Shown: piece after piece, positions 32,671 through 40,261 of the stretch | How the letters are laid out: every line of letters begins with the position of its first letter | Position numbering within the stretch: the first letter of the stretch is position 1 | Origin: Candidatus Binatia bacterium | GTDB taxonomy: Bacteria > Desulfobacterota > Binatia > UBA9968 > JAJDTQ01 | Reading direction: 5' to 3' | Assembly: GCA_022824205.1 (NCBI GenBank) | Contig: JAJEAI010000108.1 | Span: forward strand, 1-40,261 | DNA: 40,261 nt | Position numbers and translations under genes: made by a program | Notes under the pieces: model-generated | Told to the model about the DNA's origin: nothing | Databases searched by the model: none | Seen by the model: only the letters and a program-made list of their open reading frames with translations

Positions 32671-35397
32671 ATGAGCCCGCGCGAGAGCGAGGCGGACGCG
32701 CGCATCGTCATAGACGAGTTGCTGAGGCAGGCCGGCTGGGATCCCGCCGACAAGTCGATGGTCGGCACCGAGGTGCCGTCGGCGCAGTCGCCCGAAGCCA
32801 CCGAACTCGTGGACCGGTCCCGTGCACGGCCCTTCGAAATGCATGCACCTGTCTACAACCTCGTGGCGGCGGCCGGAGATTTCGGCCCGGACATGACCGT
32901 GGGAACGGCTACGGAGGAGATCGGCTGGAAAACCGTCCCCGGCCACGTGCGACTCACGCGCGACCATTTCGTGGCCCGTGTCGCCGGCCACTCCATGGAG
33001 CCCACCATCCCTGACGATTCGTATTGTCTTTTCCGCACCGACCGGGGCGGGAGCCGCGAGGGCAAGCTTGTCCTCGTATGGCACCGCGGCTGCTCCGACC
33101 CGGGTCTCGGCGGAGAGTTCTCGGTCAAGCAGTACACGAGCACGAAAGCCGTGGCCCCGGACGACGGCACCTGGCGCCACCGCGAGATCCGTCTGAAGCC
33201 GCTCAATCCCGATCCTGCCTACAGCGACCTCGTCTTCGATCCGGCGGACGAAGGAGACCTCCGTGTCATTGGCGAGTTCGTCTGTGTCCTCGAAAGGACC
33301 GAAGGACAGGAACCCAAGCGCCGCAGGGCCGACTACGTTCTCTACGACCAGCGCGGACGCCCTCTGGCGGTCATCGAAGCCAAGAAGAACGCCATCAATC
33401 CCTATGTCGCCAAGCAGCAGGCGCTGCCGTACGCCAAGGCCCTGGGTGCGCCGTTCATCTTCCTGACCAACGGCGAGTTGACGTACTTCTGGGACTACCA
33501 GAACGACGACGCGCGCCCCATCGCCGGCTTCTTCTCGCGACGGGACCTGGAACGCATCGTTGAGATGCGGGCGCAGCGGAAACCGCTGGCCACGGTCGAG
33601 ATCCCCGAGCACTACATCCGCCAAGGGGAGACCCGCACGGTGCGGCCCTATCAGGCCGAGGCCATGCGCGCCCTGGATCATGCGTTCGAGTTGGGGAAAC
33701 GCCGCTTCCTGATCGAGCTTCCGACGGGCACCGGCAAGACCGACCTCATGTGCTTGTACCTCAAACGCCTGCTGGATGCCGGCTGGGCCGAGCGTATTCT
33801 TTTCCTCGTGGACCGGGAACAACTCGCCAAGCAGGCCATCGACGCCGTCCAGGATATCCTGTCCGCACACTCCAGTTATTGGCTGCGACCGGGTTCGGCC
33901 CGGCAGGAACAACAGATTACCGTCGCACTCCTTCAGACCATGATCGGCCGGGTGGACGAATACACCGCCGGTTACTTCGACATCGTCATCGCGGACGAGT
34001 GCCATCGCTCCATCTATGGCTCCTGGCAGGCGGCGTTGACCCGGTTCGACGCTCTCCATATCGGCCTTACGGCGACGCCGGCGAGCTACATCGAGCGCAA
34101 CACCTATGACTTCTACCAGTGCGAGCCCGGCAAGCCCGACATCTCGTATCCACTAAAGGACGCCTTCCGCGACAAGTACCTGGTGCCGTACCGGTTCGCC
34201 ACGGGAATCACCGAGATCGTGGCGGAAGGCGCCGACGTCGACGAAGAGCACTACGACCCCGGCGAGTTCGAGCGCCGCTGGACCAACGTGGAGAGCAACC
34301 GCCTGATGATGGAGGAGTTCGACCGGCTCGCATGGGAGAACTACAAGGAGCTTGCGCCCGGCCAGGATTCCGGACCCGGCAAAGCCATCGTCTTCGCCAT
34401 CACCAAGCACCATGCGGCGCGTCTGGCGCAGTACCTGAACGAGCTTCACCCCGAACACAAGGGCCGGTACGCGGAGGTCATCACCTCCGATGTGGCCGAT
34501 ACGGACGCCTTGATACGCAAGTTCAAGACCGAGACTTACCCCATGGTCGCGGTCAACGTCGGGATGCTCGACACCGGTTTCGACTGCCGCGAGGTGCTGC
34601 ATCTGGTACTGTGCCGGCGCGTCCGAAGCCCCATTCTCTACCAGCAGATGCGCGGCCGCGGCACACGCACCGCACCGCACATCCGAAAACAGAAGTTCGT
34701 CGTCTACGACTTCTTCAAGAACCACGAGTACTTCAACGACAGCGACACCGACGTGTCCACCGGCACCGGAGGCGGTCACGCGCCCGGCGGCCCCACGCCT
34801 CCGCCGGAGCCGCCTTCACCCCTCGTCGAGCTGGGCCTTGAAGACGAATGGCTCGAAGCTGTTACCTATATCGAGGTCGGTCCCGAGGGTGAGCGCGTTG
34901 ACAAGAAGGAGTACGTGACCCACTGGGAGGAGGCGATCCGCTCCCAAGCGGCCGATGATCCGCTGCTCTGCAAGGTGCGGGACGAGGAGCCGCTGGAACC
35001 GGACGAAGAAGACGAGCTTGCGCGGCGTCTCAACAGACCCGAACGTTACTTCAACGAGGACAACCTGCGGCGAGCCTACCGTGACCCGAGCGGCAGCCTT
35101 GTGGACTTCATTCGCGCGGCTCTCGGTCGGCTTCGCATCAAGAGTCGCGAGGAGAAACTGGAAGAGACTTTCCGCGCCTGGCTCGTCACGCGTTCCCTCA
35201 CGCCGCAGCAGGCTGAGTATCTCTGCCTCCTCAAGAACCGCGGCATCGCCACTGGACAGGTGAGCCTCGGCGATCTCTTCGAGCCGCCGCTGTCGATACT
35301 CGACGCCGCCGGCAAGGGAGTGGAACTGTTCGGCGAAGAGGGTCTCAAGCAGGTGGTCGCCCAGCTCAACGAGGACGTGTTCAAGGCCGCCGGCTGA
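32671..35397 (+). CDS. hsdR: Type I restriction enzyme R subunit with inserted LexA/S24 self-cleavage domain
   Basis: The motor-nuclease subunit of a type I restriction enzyme (EcoEI-like). The first 50 residues (ESEADARIVIDELLRQAGWD) are the usual HsdR N-terminus. Residues 55-207 are a LexA/S24 domain with cleavage site Ala68-Gly69 (NLVAAAGDFGP), nucleophile Ser108 (VAGHSMEPTIPD) and Lys153 (FSVKQYT). The nuclease core resumes with Asp221 (RADYVLYD) and Glu236-x-Lys238 (AVIEAKK). The helicase has Walker A PTGTGKTD (351-358) and DECH at 442. QQMRGRGTRT is motif VI. The EcoEI-type C-terminal domain ends the 908 residues, about 120 more than relatives without the insert. ATG 32671 follows GAGGAG. 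GTG 32653 lies too close to the predicted transcription start. Confidence 0.92.
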   Translation: MSPRESEADARIVIDELLRQAGWDPADKSMVGTEVPSAQSPEATELVDRSRARPFEMHAPVYNLVAAAGDFGPDMTVGTATEEIGWKTVPGHVRLTRDHFVARVAGHSMEPTIPDDSYCLFRTDRGGSREGKLVLVWHRGCSDPGLGGEFSVKQYTSTKAVAPDDGTWRHREIRLKPLNPDPAYSDLVFDPADEGDLRVIGEFVCVLERTEGQEPKRRRADYVLYDQRGRPLAVIEAKKNAINPYVAKQQALPYAKALGAPFIFLTNGELTYFWDYQNDDARPIAGFFSRRDLERIVEMRAQRKPLATVEIPEHYIRQGETRTVRPYQAEAMRALDHAFELGKRRFLIELPTGTGKTDLMCLYLKRLLDAGWAERILFLVDREQLAKQAIDAVQDILSAHSSYWLRPGSARQEQQITVALLQTMIGRVDEYTAGYFDIVIADECHRSIYGSWQAALTRFDALHIGLTATPASYIERNTYDFYQCEPGKPDISYPLKDAFRDKYLVPYRFATGITEIVAEGADVDEEHYDPGEFERRWTNVESNRLMMEEFDRLAWENYKELAPGQDSGPGKAIVFAITKHHAARLAQYLNELHPEHKGRYAEVITSDVADTDALIRKFKTETYPMVAVNVGMLDTGFDCREVLHLVLCRRVRSPILYQQMRGRGTRTAPHIRKQKFVVYDFFKNHEYFNDSDTDVSTGTGGGHAPGGPTPPPEPPSPLVELGLEDEWLEAVTYIEVGPEGERVDKKEYVTHWEEAIRSQAADDPLLCKVRDEEPLEPDEEDELARRLNRPERYFNEDNLRRAYRDPSGSLVDFIRAALGRLRIKSREEKLEETFRAWLVTRSLTPQQAEYLCLLKNRGIATGQVSLGDLFEPPLSILDAAGKGVELFGEEGLKQVVAQLNEDVFKAAG

Positions 35398-35407
35398 CGA
35401 GGAGTCC

Positions 35408-37054
35408 ATGGACCAGACACTGCGACGCAAGCTGGATCACATCACAGACGTGCTGTGGGCTGGTGGTGTGACCAACCCGGTCACCTACATCGAACAGATC
35501 TCCTACCTCATCTACCTGAAGCTCCTGGACGAGGAGGAGTCCGAGCGCGAGCTTCGGGGCCGACTCGGAGCCGGCAATGGCGCGAGCCTTTTCCCTCTCC
35601 AGGCCGCGCGTTTCCGCTGGTCCAAGTGGCGTTTCCAGAGTGGCGAAGGGCTTCGCAACTTCGTCCGGGACGAGGTGTTCCCGTACATGGCTTCGCTGGT
35701 CAAGGACGAGCCGCACGTGGCCGACTACTTCCGGGACGCCGTGCTGGAGATCGTCGATCCCAACGTGCTGAAACAGGTGATCGACGAACTGGACTCCATC
35801 GACTTCCGCAAGCTCGGCCCCGACATCAAGGGCGACATCTTCGAGTACCTGCTCACCCACCTCGGCCAGTCGTCGCTCAACGGCCAGTTCCGCACCCCGC
35901 GCCAGATCCGCGCCTTCATGGTCCAGATGGTCGATCCCGATTTCGGCGATACGGTCTACGATCCTGCCTGCGGCACCGCCGGTTTTCTCATCGACGTGGT
36001 GGACTACCTCCTCGCCCGCTACAGCGAGGAGCCGAAGGAGACCCCCATCTACGGTGAGGACTGGCTGGAGAAACGCGAGCAGACACTGGATGAGGCGCGG
36101 AAGGAGATCCCGAATCTCCAGACGTACCGGAAAGGCGCGGGCGAGAAGATCCCGGATTGGCGACGCCTTGAGGCATCCATCTACGGCACCGACGTGTCGC
36201 GGCAGATGATGCGGATCGCTTCGATGAACCTCGTGCTCCACGGCATTCGCCGGGCCAACCTCAAGCGCGCCAACGTCCTTTCCGAGATGGGCGGCCTCAC
36301 CGAAGACGACATCAACCGCCGATACGCCGTGATCCTCTCCAATCCGCCCTTCGCCGGCCAGATTCCGGCGGAGTCCATCCGCCAGGACCTGCCTTCCAAG
36401 TCCAAGAAAAGCGAGCTTCTCTTTCTGGCCCTCATGCTGCGCTCGCTCGCTCCGGGCGGGCGCTGCGCCGTCGTGGTGCCCGAAGGCGCACTCTTCGGCT
36501 CTACCAAGGCGCACAAGGAACTTCGAGAGACGCTGCTCCGGGAATACGAGATTCAGGCCGTGGTTTCGCTGCCAGCCGGTGTTTTCAAGCCCTACGCCGG
36601 CGTCAAGACCTCCGTCCTGGTCTTGCGCCGTTCTGCCGCCGAGCCGGAAGATGGCCGTCCCGCGACCAGGCAAGTCTGGTTCTACGAGATCCGAAACGAC
36701 GGCTACGACCCCGACAAGATCCAGGGCGGCGGCCGTCCCGAGACGCCTGACGAGAACAACATCCCGAGCTTGCTGGCGGCATGGGGCGACTACAAGGTGT
36801 CCCGCTTCCAGGAACCGCCGGGCGCCGGGTTCGGCACGCTGCTCGATGCCGGAAGCGAGGAGCCGCGCTGCTGGTGGGCTTCTTTCGAGACCATAGCGGA
36901 CAACGACTTCAATCTGGCTGCGTCGCGCTACAAGCCCCGCGTAGCCGAGCCGGTTCCCGACGAGGACCCCGCCGAGTTGATCCGCGAGGTTCTGGCCATC
37001 GAGAAGGAGCTCACCGAGGGCTTGGAGAAACTGTTGAGCGAGGTGGAACGATGA
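35408..37054 (+). CDS. hsdM: Type I restriction-modification N6-adenine methyltransferase subunit
   Basis: HsdM, with HsdS, methylates adenine in the recognition site and is needed with HsdR for cleavage. The 548 residues start with the helical HsdM N-terminal domain (KLDHITDVLWAGGVTNPVTY). The SAM-binding motif DPACGTAGFL is at 185-194 and the catalytic NPPF at 312-315. VVPEGALFGSTKAHKELRE follows. The C-terminal part ends in a helical tail that contacts HsdS. It starts ten bases after hsdR and its TGA overlaps the next ATG (ATGA). The gene lies after hsdR, so under the sigma54 promoter modification and restriction would rise together. Confidence 0.96.
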   Translation: MDQTLRRKLDHITDVLWAGGVTNPVTYIEQISYLIYLKLLDEEESERELRGRLGAGNGASLFPLQAARFRWSKWRFQSGEGLRNFVRDEVFPYMASLVKDEPHVADYFRDAVLEIVDPNVLKQVIDELDSIDFRKLGPDIKGDIFEYLLTHLGQSSLNGQFRTPRQIRAFMVQMVDPDFGDTVYDPACGTAGFLIDVVDYLLARYSEEPKETPIYGEDWLEKREQTLDEARKEIPNLQTYRKGAGEKIPDWRRLEASIYGTDVSRQMMRIASMNLVLHGIRRANLKRANVLSEMGGLTEDDINRRYAVILSNPPFAGQIPAESIRQDLPSKSKKSELLFLALMLRSLAPGGRCAVVVPEGALFGSTKAHKELRETLLREYEIQAVVSLPAGVFKPYAGVKTSVLVLRRSAAEPEDGRPATRQVWFYEIRNDGYDPDKIQGGGRPETPDENNIPSLLAAWGDYKVSRFQEPPGAGFGTLLDAGSEEPRCWWASFETIADNDFNLAASRYKPRVAEPVPDEDPAELIREVLAIEKELTEGLEKLLSEVER

Positions 37055-37386
37055 CGCCCGTCACCGATGACATCCTGGAGCGCATGGTCCGGGCCATCGT
37101 TGACGAGGTCGATCCCGAGCAGGTGATCCTGTTCGGTTCCCGCGCCCGAGGCGACCAGCGAGAAGACTCCGACATCGACCTGATCGTCCTGGAGGCCGAC
37201 CCCTTCGGCCCGCAGCGAAGCCGCCACAAGGAGTTGGTCCGACTCAACCGCGCAGTGGCAGGGTGTCGCGTGCCCGCGGACGTTCTGGTCTATTCATACG
37301 AGGACGTGGAATACTGGCGGGACTCCATTAACCACGTCCTGGCGCGGGCGTTGCGGGAAGGCAAGGTGCTCTATGAGCGACCTTAA
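37051..37386 (+). CDS. MNT-type minimal nucleotidyltransferase
   Basis: A 111-residue protein of the DNA polymerase beta-like minimal nucleotidyltransferase family. The active-site pattern is intact: FGSRARGDQREDSDIDLIVL with Gly29-Ser30, Asp41 and Asp43. A third acidic residue is likely in ADVLVYS. In known MNT-HEPN modules the MNT protein can nucleotidylate and silence its HEPN partner, which is the next gene here. The ATG overlaps the hsdM stop and its end overlaps the HEPN gene by 14 bases. The pair is therefore wired between hsdM and hsdS. Confidence 0.9.
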   Translation: MTPVTDDILERMVRAIVDEVDPEQVILFGSRARGDQREDSDIDLIVLEADPFGPQRSRHKELVRLNRAVAGCRVPADVLVYSYEDVEYWRDSINHVLARALREGKVLYERP

Positions 37387-37771
37387 GTGTACGCGGATGC
37401 TGCATCGCGCAGGGGAACCGGACGTCGAGGTGCTCCGGGTCACGCATCGGTCGGGCGAAGTGTCCGACGAGGTATTCGGTTTTCACGTACAGCAGGCCGC
37501 CGAGAAGGCTCTAAAGGCCCGGATTGCTTTGCTGGGCGATACTTATCCGCTCACCCACAATATTGAAGATTTGTTGGATTTCCTCGTGGACCGAGGAGTG
37601 AACTTGGGGGTCTATAGGGTGCTAGTTGAATACACACCCTATGCTGTTGAGTTCCGCTATCATGGCATCGATTCGGATGTCGAGCCAATCGACCGTGATG
37701 GTGCAGTCGCTCTTGTCGAAGCTTTGCTCGAAGATGTCCGGAAGGCGTTGATGGGAGTGGAGGTGGGGTGA
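37373..37771 (+). CDS. HEPN domain protein
   Basis: A 132-residue all-helical protein of the HEPN family, the usual partner of MNT nucleotidyltransferases. The conserved FHVQQAAEKALKARIALLGD and YPLTHNIEDLLDFL segments are typical of this branch. The RNase motif R-x4-6-H found in toxic HEPN proteins is not evident, so this member may not be a nuclease. The region before the first conserved helix (AGEPDVEVLRVTHRS) is diverged. It overlaps the MNT gene by 14 bases and touches hsdS. From about 37550 onward the base composition becomes more AT-rich than the upstream genes. Confidence 0.85.
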   Translation: MSDLKCTRMLHRAGEPDVEVLRVTHRSGEVSDEVFGFHVQQAAEKALKARIALLGDTYPLTHNIEDLLDFLVDRGVNLGVYRVLVEYTPYAVEFRYHGIDSDVEPIDRDGAVALVEALLEDVRKALMGVEVG

Positions 37772-39009
37772 TGGAGTGGCCTTGCGTAGAGTTGCGCGAA
37801 ATCGCCCAAGTCCTTATGGGACAATCTCCACCGGGCGACACATACAACCATGACGGAGACGGTCTGCCTTTCTTTCAAGGAAAGGCGGATTTTGGGGATA
37901 TCTATCCGACCGGACGAAAGTGGTGTTCAAAACCCACGCGCGTCGCCCGTGCGGGAGATCTTCTCCTGTCCGTGCGAGCTCCTGTAGGCCCGACAAACAC
38001 TGCACGGGAAACATGCTGCGTAGGTCGCGGTTTGGCGGCGATCCGGGCAAACAAGGCTCTGGTAGAGCCGGACTATTTACGATTCTTTTTCAAGCACCAA
38101 GAGGCGGTGTTGTCTTCACAGGGTCAGGGTAGCACCTTTGCGGCAATTTCACGTGGCGAGGTCGAATCTATTCGGCTTCCCCTCCCACCCCTGCCAGAGC
38201 AGCGTCAGATCGTCGAGGTCCTCGACCAAGCTGACCACCTACGTCGCCTCTGCGCCGAAGCTGAGGCTAAGATCAACCGGCTTTGCCAAGTCCTCTTCAG
38301 GACAATGTTTGGGAATCCCGGTAGGTCTTGGGGCTTTGCTCGTTTGGGCGATCTTCTGAGAAAAAAGAAAGGTGCTCTTCAGAGCGGGCCGTTCGGCACG
38401 CACCTCCACAACAGTGATTTCGTGCGTTCCGGCACTGTCTTGGCCGTGGGGATGGACAATGTCTTAGACGGTGAGTTTGTCCTTGGGCGAAATCGTCGGA
38501 TTACCGACCAGAAGTACCGGGATTTAGCGAAGTACACGCTTGAACGAGGCGATGTTCTCATTACAATCATGGGAACCGTTGGGAGAACCTGCGTATTTCC
38601 GGGTACTACAACCCCATCAATCTGTACAAAACACGTCTATCGCATTCAAACCGACGAAAGGATTCACCCTGAGTATCTGAGTGCCACTCTAAGGTTTTCA
38701 ACGGCTGCGCGTTCACAGATAGGTGCCGGGATCACTGGTCAAACTGTAGCTGGCATCAAGTCAGAGCATCTACGTCAACTCCAGTTACACTTGCCTCCGA
38801 AGGAAGTTCAAGCCGAATTTGCGGCGAAAAAAGGCCAGATCGACAAAATTAGAGATCGAGGTCTGCGTGTCGAGGATCAGCTCGATGCCCTTTTCTCACT
38901 GCTTGTCAGTTGTGCCTTTTCTGCAAACTCAACAGCCTCGTGGCGGAAAACCCACATGGAAGAAGTGGTTACGGAGATGAAACAACAGACGAAAGAGGTG
39001 TCTTTGTGA
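37771..39009 (+). CDS. hsdS: Type I restriction-modification specificity subunit
   Basis: HsdS recognises the bipartite DNA site for HsdM and HsdR. The 412 residues contain two target recognition domains. The first spans about 1-140 (WPCVELREIAQVLMGQSPPG) and ends in RLPLPPLPEQRQIVEVLDQA. A helical spacer runs to about 185 (LRRLCAEAEAKINRLCQVLF). The second spans 190-350 (KKGALQSGPFGTHLHNSDF), followed by LHLPPKEVQAEF and a second helical segment. The ATG at 37771 overlaps the previous stop (TGATG). An adjacent GTG at 37768 would add one residue. The composition is noticeably more AT-rich than hsdR and hsdM, as expected for exchangeable recognition domains. The site cannot be predicted. Confidence 0.94.
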   Translation: MEWPCVELREIAQVLMGQSPPGDTYNHDGDGLPFFQGKADFGDIYPTGRKWCSKPTRVARAGDLLLSVRAPVGPTNTARETCCVGRGLAAIRANKALVEPDYLRFFFKHQEAVLSSQGQGSTFAAISRGEVESIRLPLPPLPEQRQIVEVLDQADHLRRLCAEAEAKINRLCQVLFRTMFGNPGRSWGFARLGDLLRKKKGALQSGPFGTHLHNSDFVRSGTVLAVGMDNVLDGEFVLGRNRRITDQKYRDLAKYTLERGDVLITIMGTVGRTCVFPGTTTPSICTKHVYRIQTDERIHPEYLSATLRFSTAARSQIGAGITGQTVAGIKSEHLRQLQLHLPPKEVQAEFAAKKGQIDKIRDRGLRVEDQLDALFSLLVSCAFSANSTASWRKTHMEEVVTEMKQQTKEVSL

Positions 39010-39225
39010 CTCACGCGGGGCTACGTACAGCTCGCCATTGCCACTAGAACAAAAGTTCCGAATGAAGGCAACATAGGTAGGTATGCGGGTAGGAGCTACT
39101 CTGGAACGTGCAGGCTGCGTGGTCCGTCGGGTCCCCCTTGCTCGGATACAGCGGCTTCTTGAAATGGGCGCTTCTGAACTTCTGAGGAGAACCGTCACCC
39201 TGTGGCCCGGTTCTTTGTTAAAGCC

Positions 39226-40086
39226 ATGAGATTTTCGCTTGTAGATGGCGTCTGCGTCGAGCCTCAGCCTAGTCTCGCTGGCGAATGCCGCGTCTGCGGC
39301 CGCGATATGATTTCGAAGTGCGGGGAGTATGTACGATGGCATTGGGCTCACAAACGCAGAACCGATTGCGACGCATGGCATGAGGCGGAAACCGACTGGC
39401 ACCTGATGTGGAAAGACGCATTTCCCACGGACTGTCAGGAAATCGTGCAGATCGACGAGAAAACCGGAGAGAAACACGTAGCAGATGTCAGGACACCGGG
39501 CGGCGTGGTGGTGGAAGTACAACACTCTCGGATATCGGACGACGAGTTACGCAGTCGCGAGGATTTCTACGACGACATGATCTGGATAGTCGATGCTCGT
39601 GACGTCGTGTGGACTACTTCGCGGGAGCTTGTGTCGCTTGCACCCATGTCTTATGACTTTCAAGTCCTCAGCAGAAGCACGCTCCTCACGAGGTGGTGCT
39701 CGGCCCGACGCCCTGTGTATCTCGACAATACTGCCCCCGTCTATCGCGACAGCGAACGCGGTACATTGTGGGTATTGCCTCCCGAACGAAGAATCCCGAT
39801 TTCGGAGAGAGCCGTATGGCGAGTGCTACAATACGACGTCGAGAATAACACGGGGCTCATTGCCCCGGTTCCTGCGGACTGGATCGTGGAAGCTACCATG
39901 CATGGTGAGCGAGTGCCTCTGCCAAAGTGTAACGAGACAGATGCGTGGCAATACAGGATGGGGCTGGTCGAAGTCGGCGGCCGTCTGGATGATGGCGATA
40001 GGGAGAGTCGAGTTGCGCCAACCGTAGATATTGAGCAGGAAAATCCGGCGAGGATACCCATCGACGACGACGATTTGCCGTTTTAG
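39226..40086 (+). CDS. CoiA-like competence/nuclease family protein
   Basis: A 286-residue protein resembling CoiA-family proteins. A probable zinc-binding CRVCGRDMISKCGEYVRWHW (cysteines near residues 22, 25, 33) is followed by WHWAHKRRTDCDAW. The nuclease-like core is EAETDWHLMWKDAF, then KHVADVRTPGGVVVEVQHSR (Asp and Glu-x-Gln of a restriction-endonuclease-like fold) and DDELRSREDFYDDMIWIVDA. The C-terminal 130 residues are unknown. The ATG at 39226 fits the family start (MRFSLVDG). A GTG at 39202 is possible. The 216-base gap after hsdS shows no further feature. It may belong to the same defence island. Confidence 0.82.
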   Translation: MRFSLVDGVCVEPQPSLAGECRVCGRDMISKCGEYVRWHWAHKRRTDCDAWHEAETDWHLMWKDAFPTDCQEIVQIDEKTGEKHVADVRTPGGVVVEVQHSRISDDELRSREDFYDDMIWIVDARDVVWTTSRELVSLAPMSYDFQVLSRSTLLTRWCSARRPVYLDNTAPVYRDSERGTLWVLPPERRIPISERAVWRVLQYDVENNTGLIAPVPADWIVEATMHGERVPLPKCNETDAWQYRMGLVEVGGRLDDGDRESRVAPTVDIEQENPARIPIDDDDLPF

Positions 40087-40261
40087 CCCCTACAGAAAAT
40101 TGGTCGTTTGGATAGTTTGCCATCAGTACTGTCCGACAGGTTGGCTCGCGGCAAGCTGTAACGTACTGAAATGACGGGATAATTGTGGGTTTTGAGGTGT
40201 AACCGATTTGGACGGCGAGATCGGAGTTTGGCAGACTTCCGGGATTGATCCGGGAGGTGGC

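Noticed and set aside
38929..39525. 198-codon minus-strand frame across hsdS end and the CoiA-like gene
   Set aside because: Overlaps two better supported plus-strand genes and has no recognisable domain.

Overview
The window is a high-GC bacterial chromosome segment in which almost every long gene reads on the plus strand. The orders tsf-pyrH-frr-uppS-cdsA-dxr-rseP and ilvB-ilvN-ilvC-psd-pssA-leuA-leuB-asd-truA resemble those of deltaproteobacterial lineages (Geobacter-like). The abundance of TRAP/TAXI and tripartite tricarboxylate (TTT) transporters, a luciferase-like oxidoreductase and a UbiD decarboxylase suggests an uncultured soil, sponge or marine relative such as Desulfobacterota, Binatota or Tectomicrobia. 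The taxon is inferred from gene order and style, not proven.

Region 1 (1-6.7 kb) is housekeeping: the end of EF-Ts, UMP kinase, ribosome recycling factor, undecaprenyl-PP synthase, CDP-DAG synthase, DXP reductoisomerase, RseP protease and TsaB. Region 2 (6.7-16.9 kb) is a branched-chain amino acid and phospholipid block: a small DUF465-like gene, ilvB-ilvN-ilvC, psd, pssA, leuA-leuB, asd and truA. Region 3 (17-22.2 kb) is a TAXI-TRAP transporter pair followed by leuC-leuD with their own promoter. Region 4 (22.4-31 kb) is catabolic: a minus-strand LLM oxidoreductase, TTT permeases (TctA/TctB), a small secreted protein of unknown function, two tandem TTT binding proteins, a UbiD-family decarboxylase and an SDR oxidoreductase. 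Together these look like uptake and processing of an organic (perhaps aromatic) acid.

Region 5 (31-40.1 kb) is the most unusual part: a defence island. A sigma54 activator (AAA+ with GAFTGA, Fis-type HTH) carries an N-terminal CARF-like sensor domain. One base after its stop codon begins a near-canonical -24/-12 sigma54 promoter. This promoter drives a tightly packed type I restriction-modification operon: hsdR, hsdM, an MNT-type nucleotidyltransferase, a HEPN protein, hsdS, and then a CoiA-like nuclease gene. The HsdR protein has a complete LexA/S24 self-cleavage module (Ala-Gly site, Ser, Lys) inserted inside its N-terminal nuclease domain. My reading is a restriction system gated twice: transcriptionally by a CARF-sensed ligand, and post-translationally by a LexA-like, possibly RecA-dependent, cleavage.

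Short non-coding mobile-like repeats punctuate the chromosome. One family has TGTC..GACA ends and a CTAG flank that forms the TAG stop codon of three different genes. Another is a 180-bp element with a long hairpin, present in two direct copies after asd and after leuD. No tRNA, rRNA, CRISPR array or intact insertion sequence was seen. The final 175 bases hold no recognisable feature.
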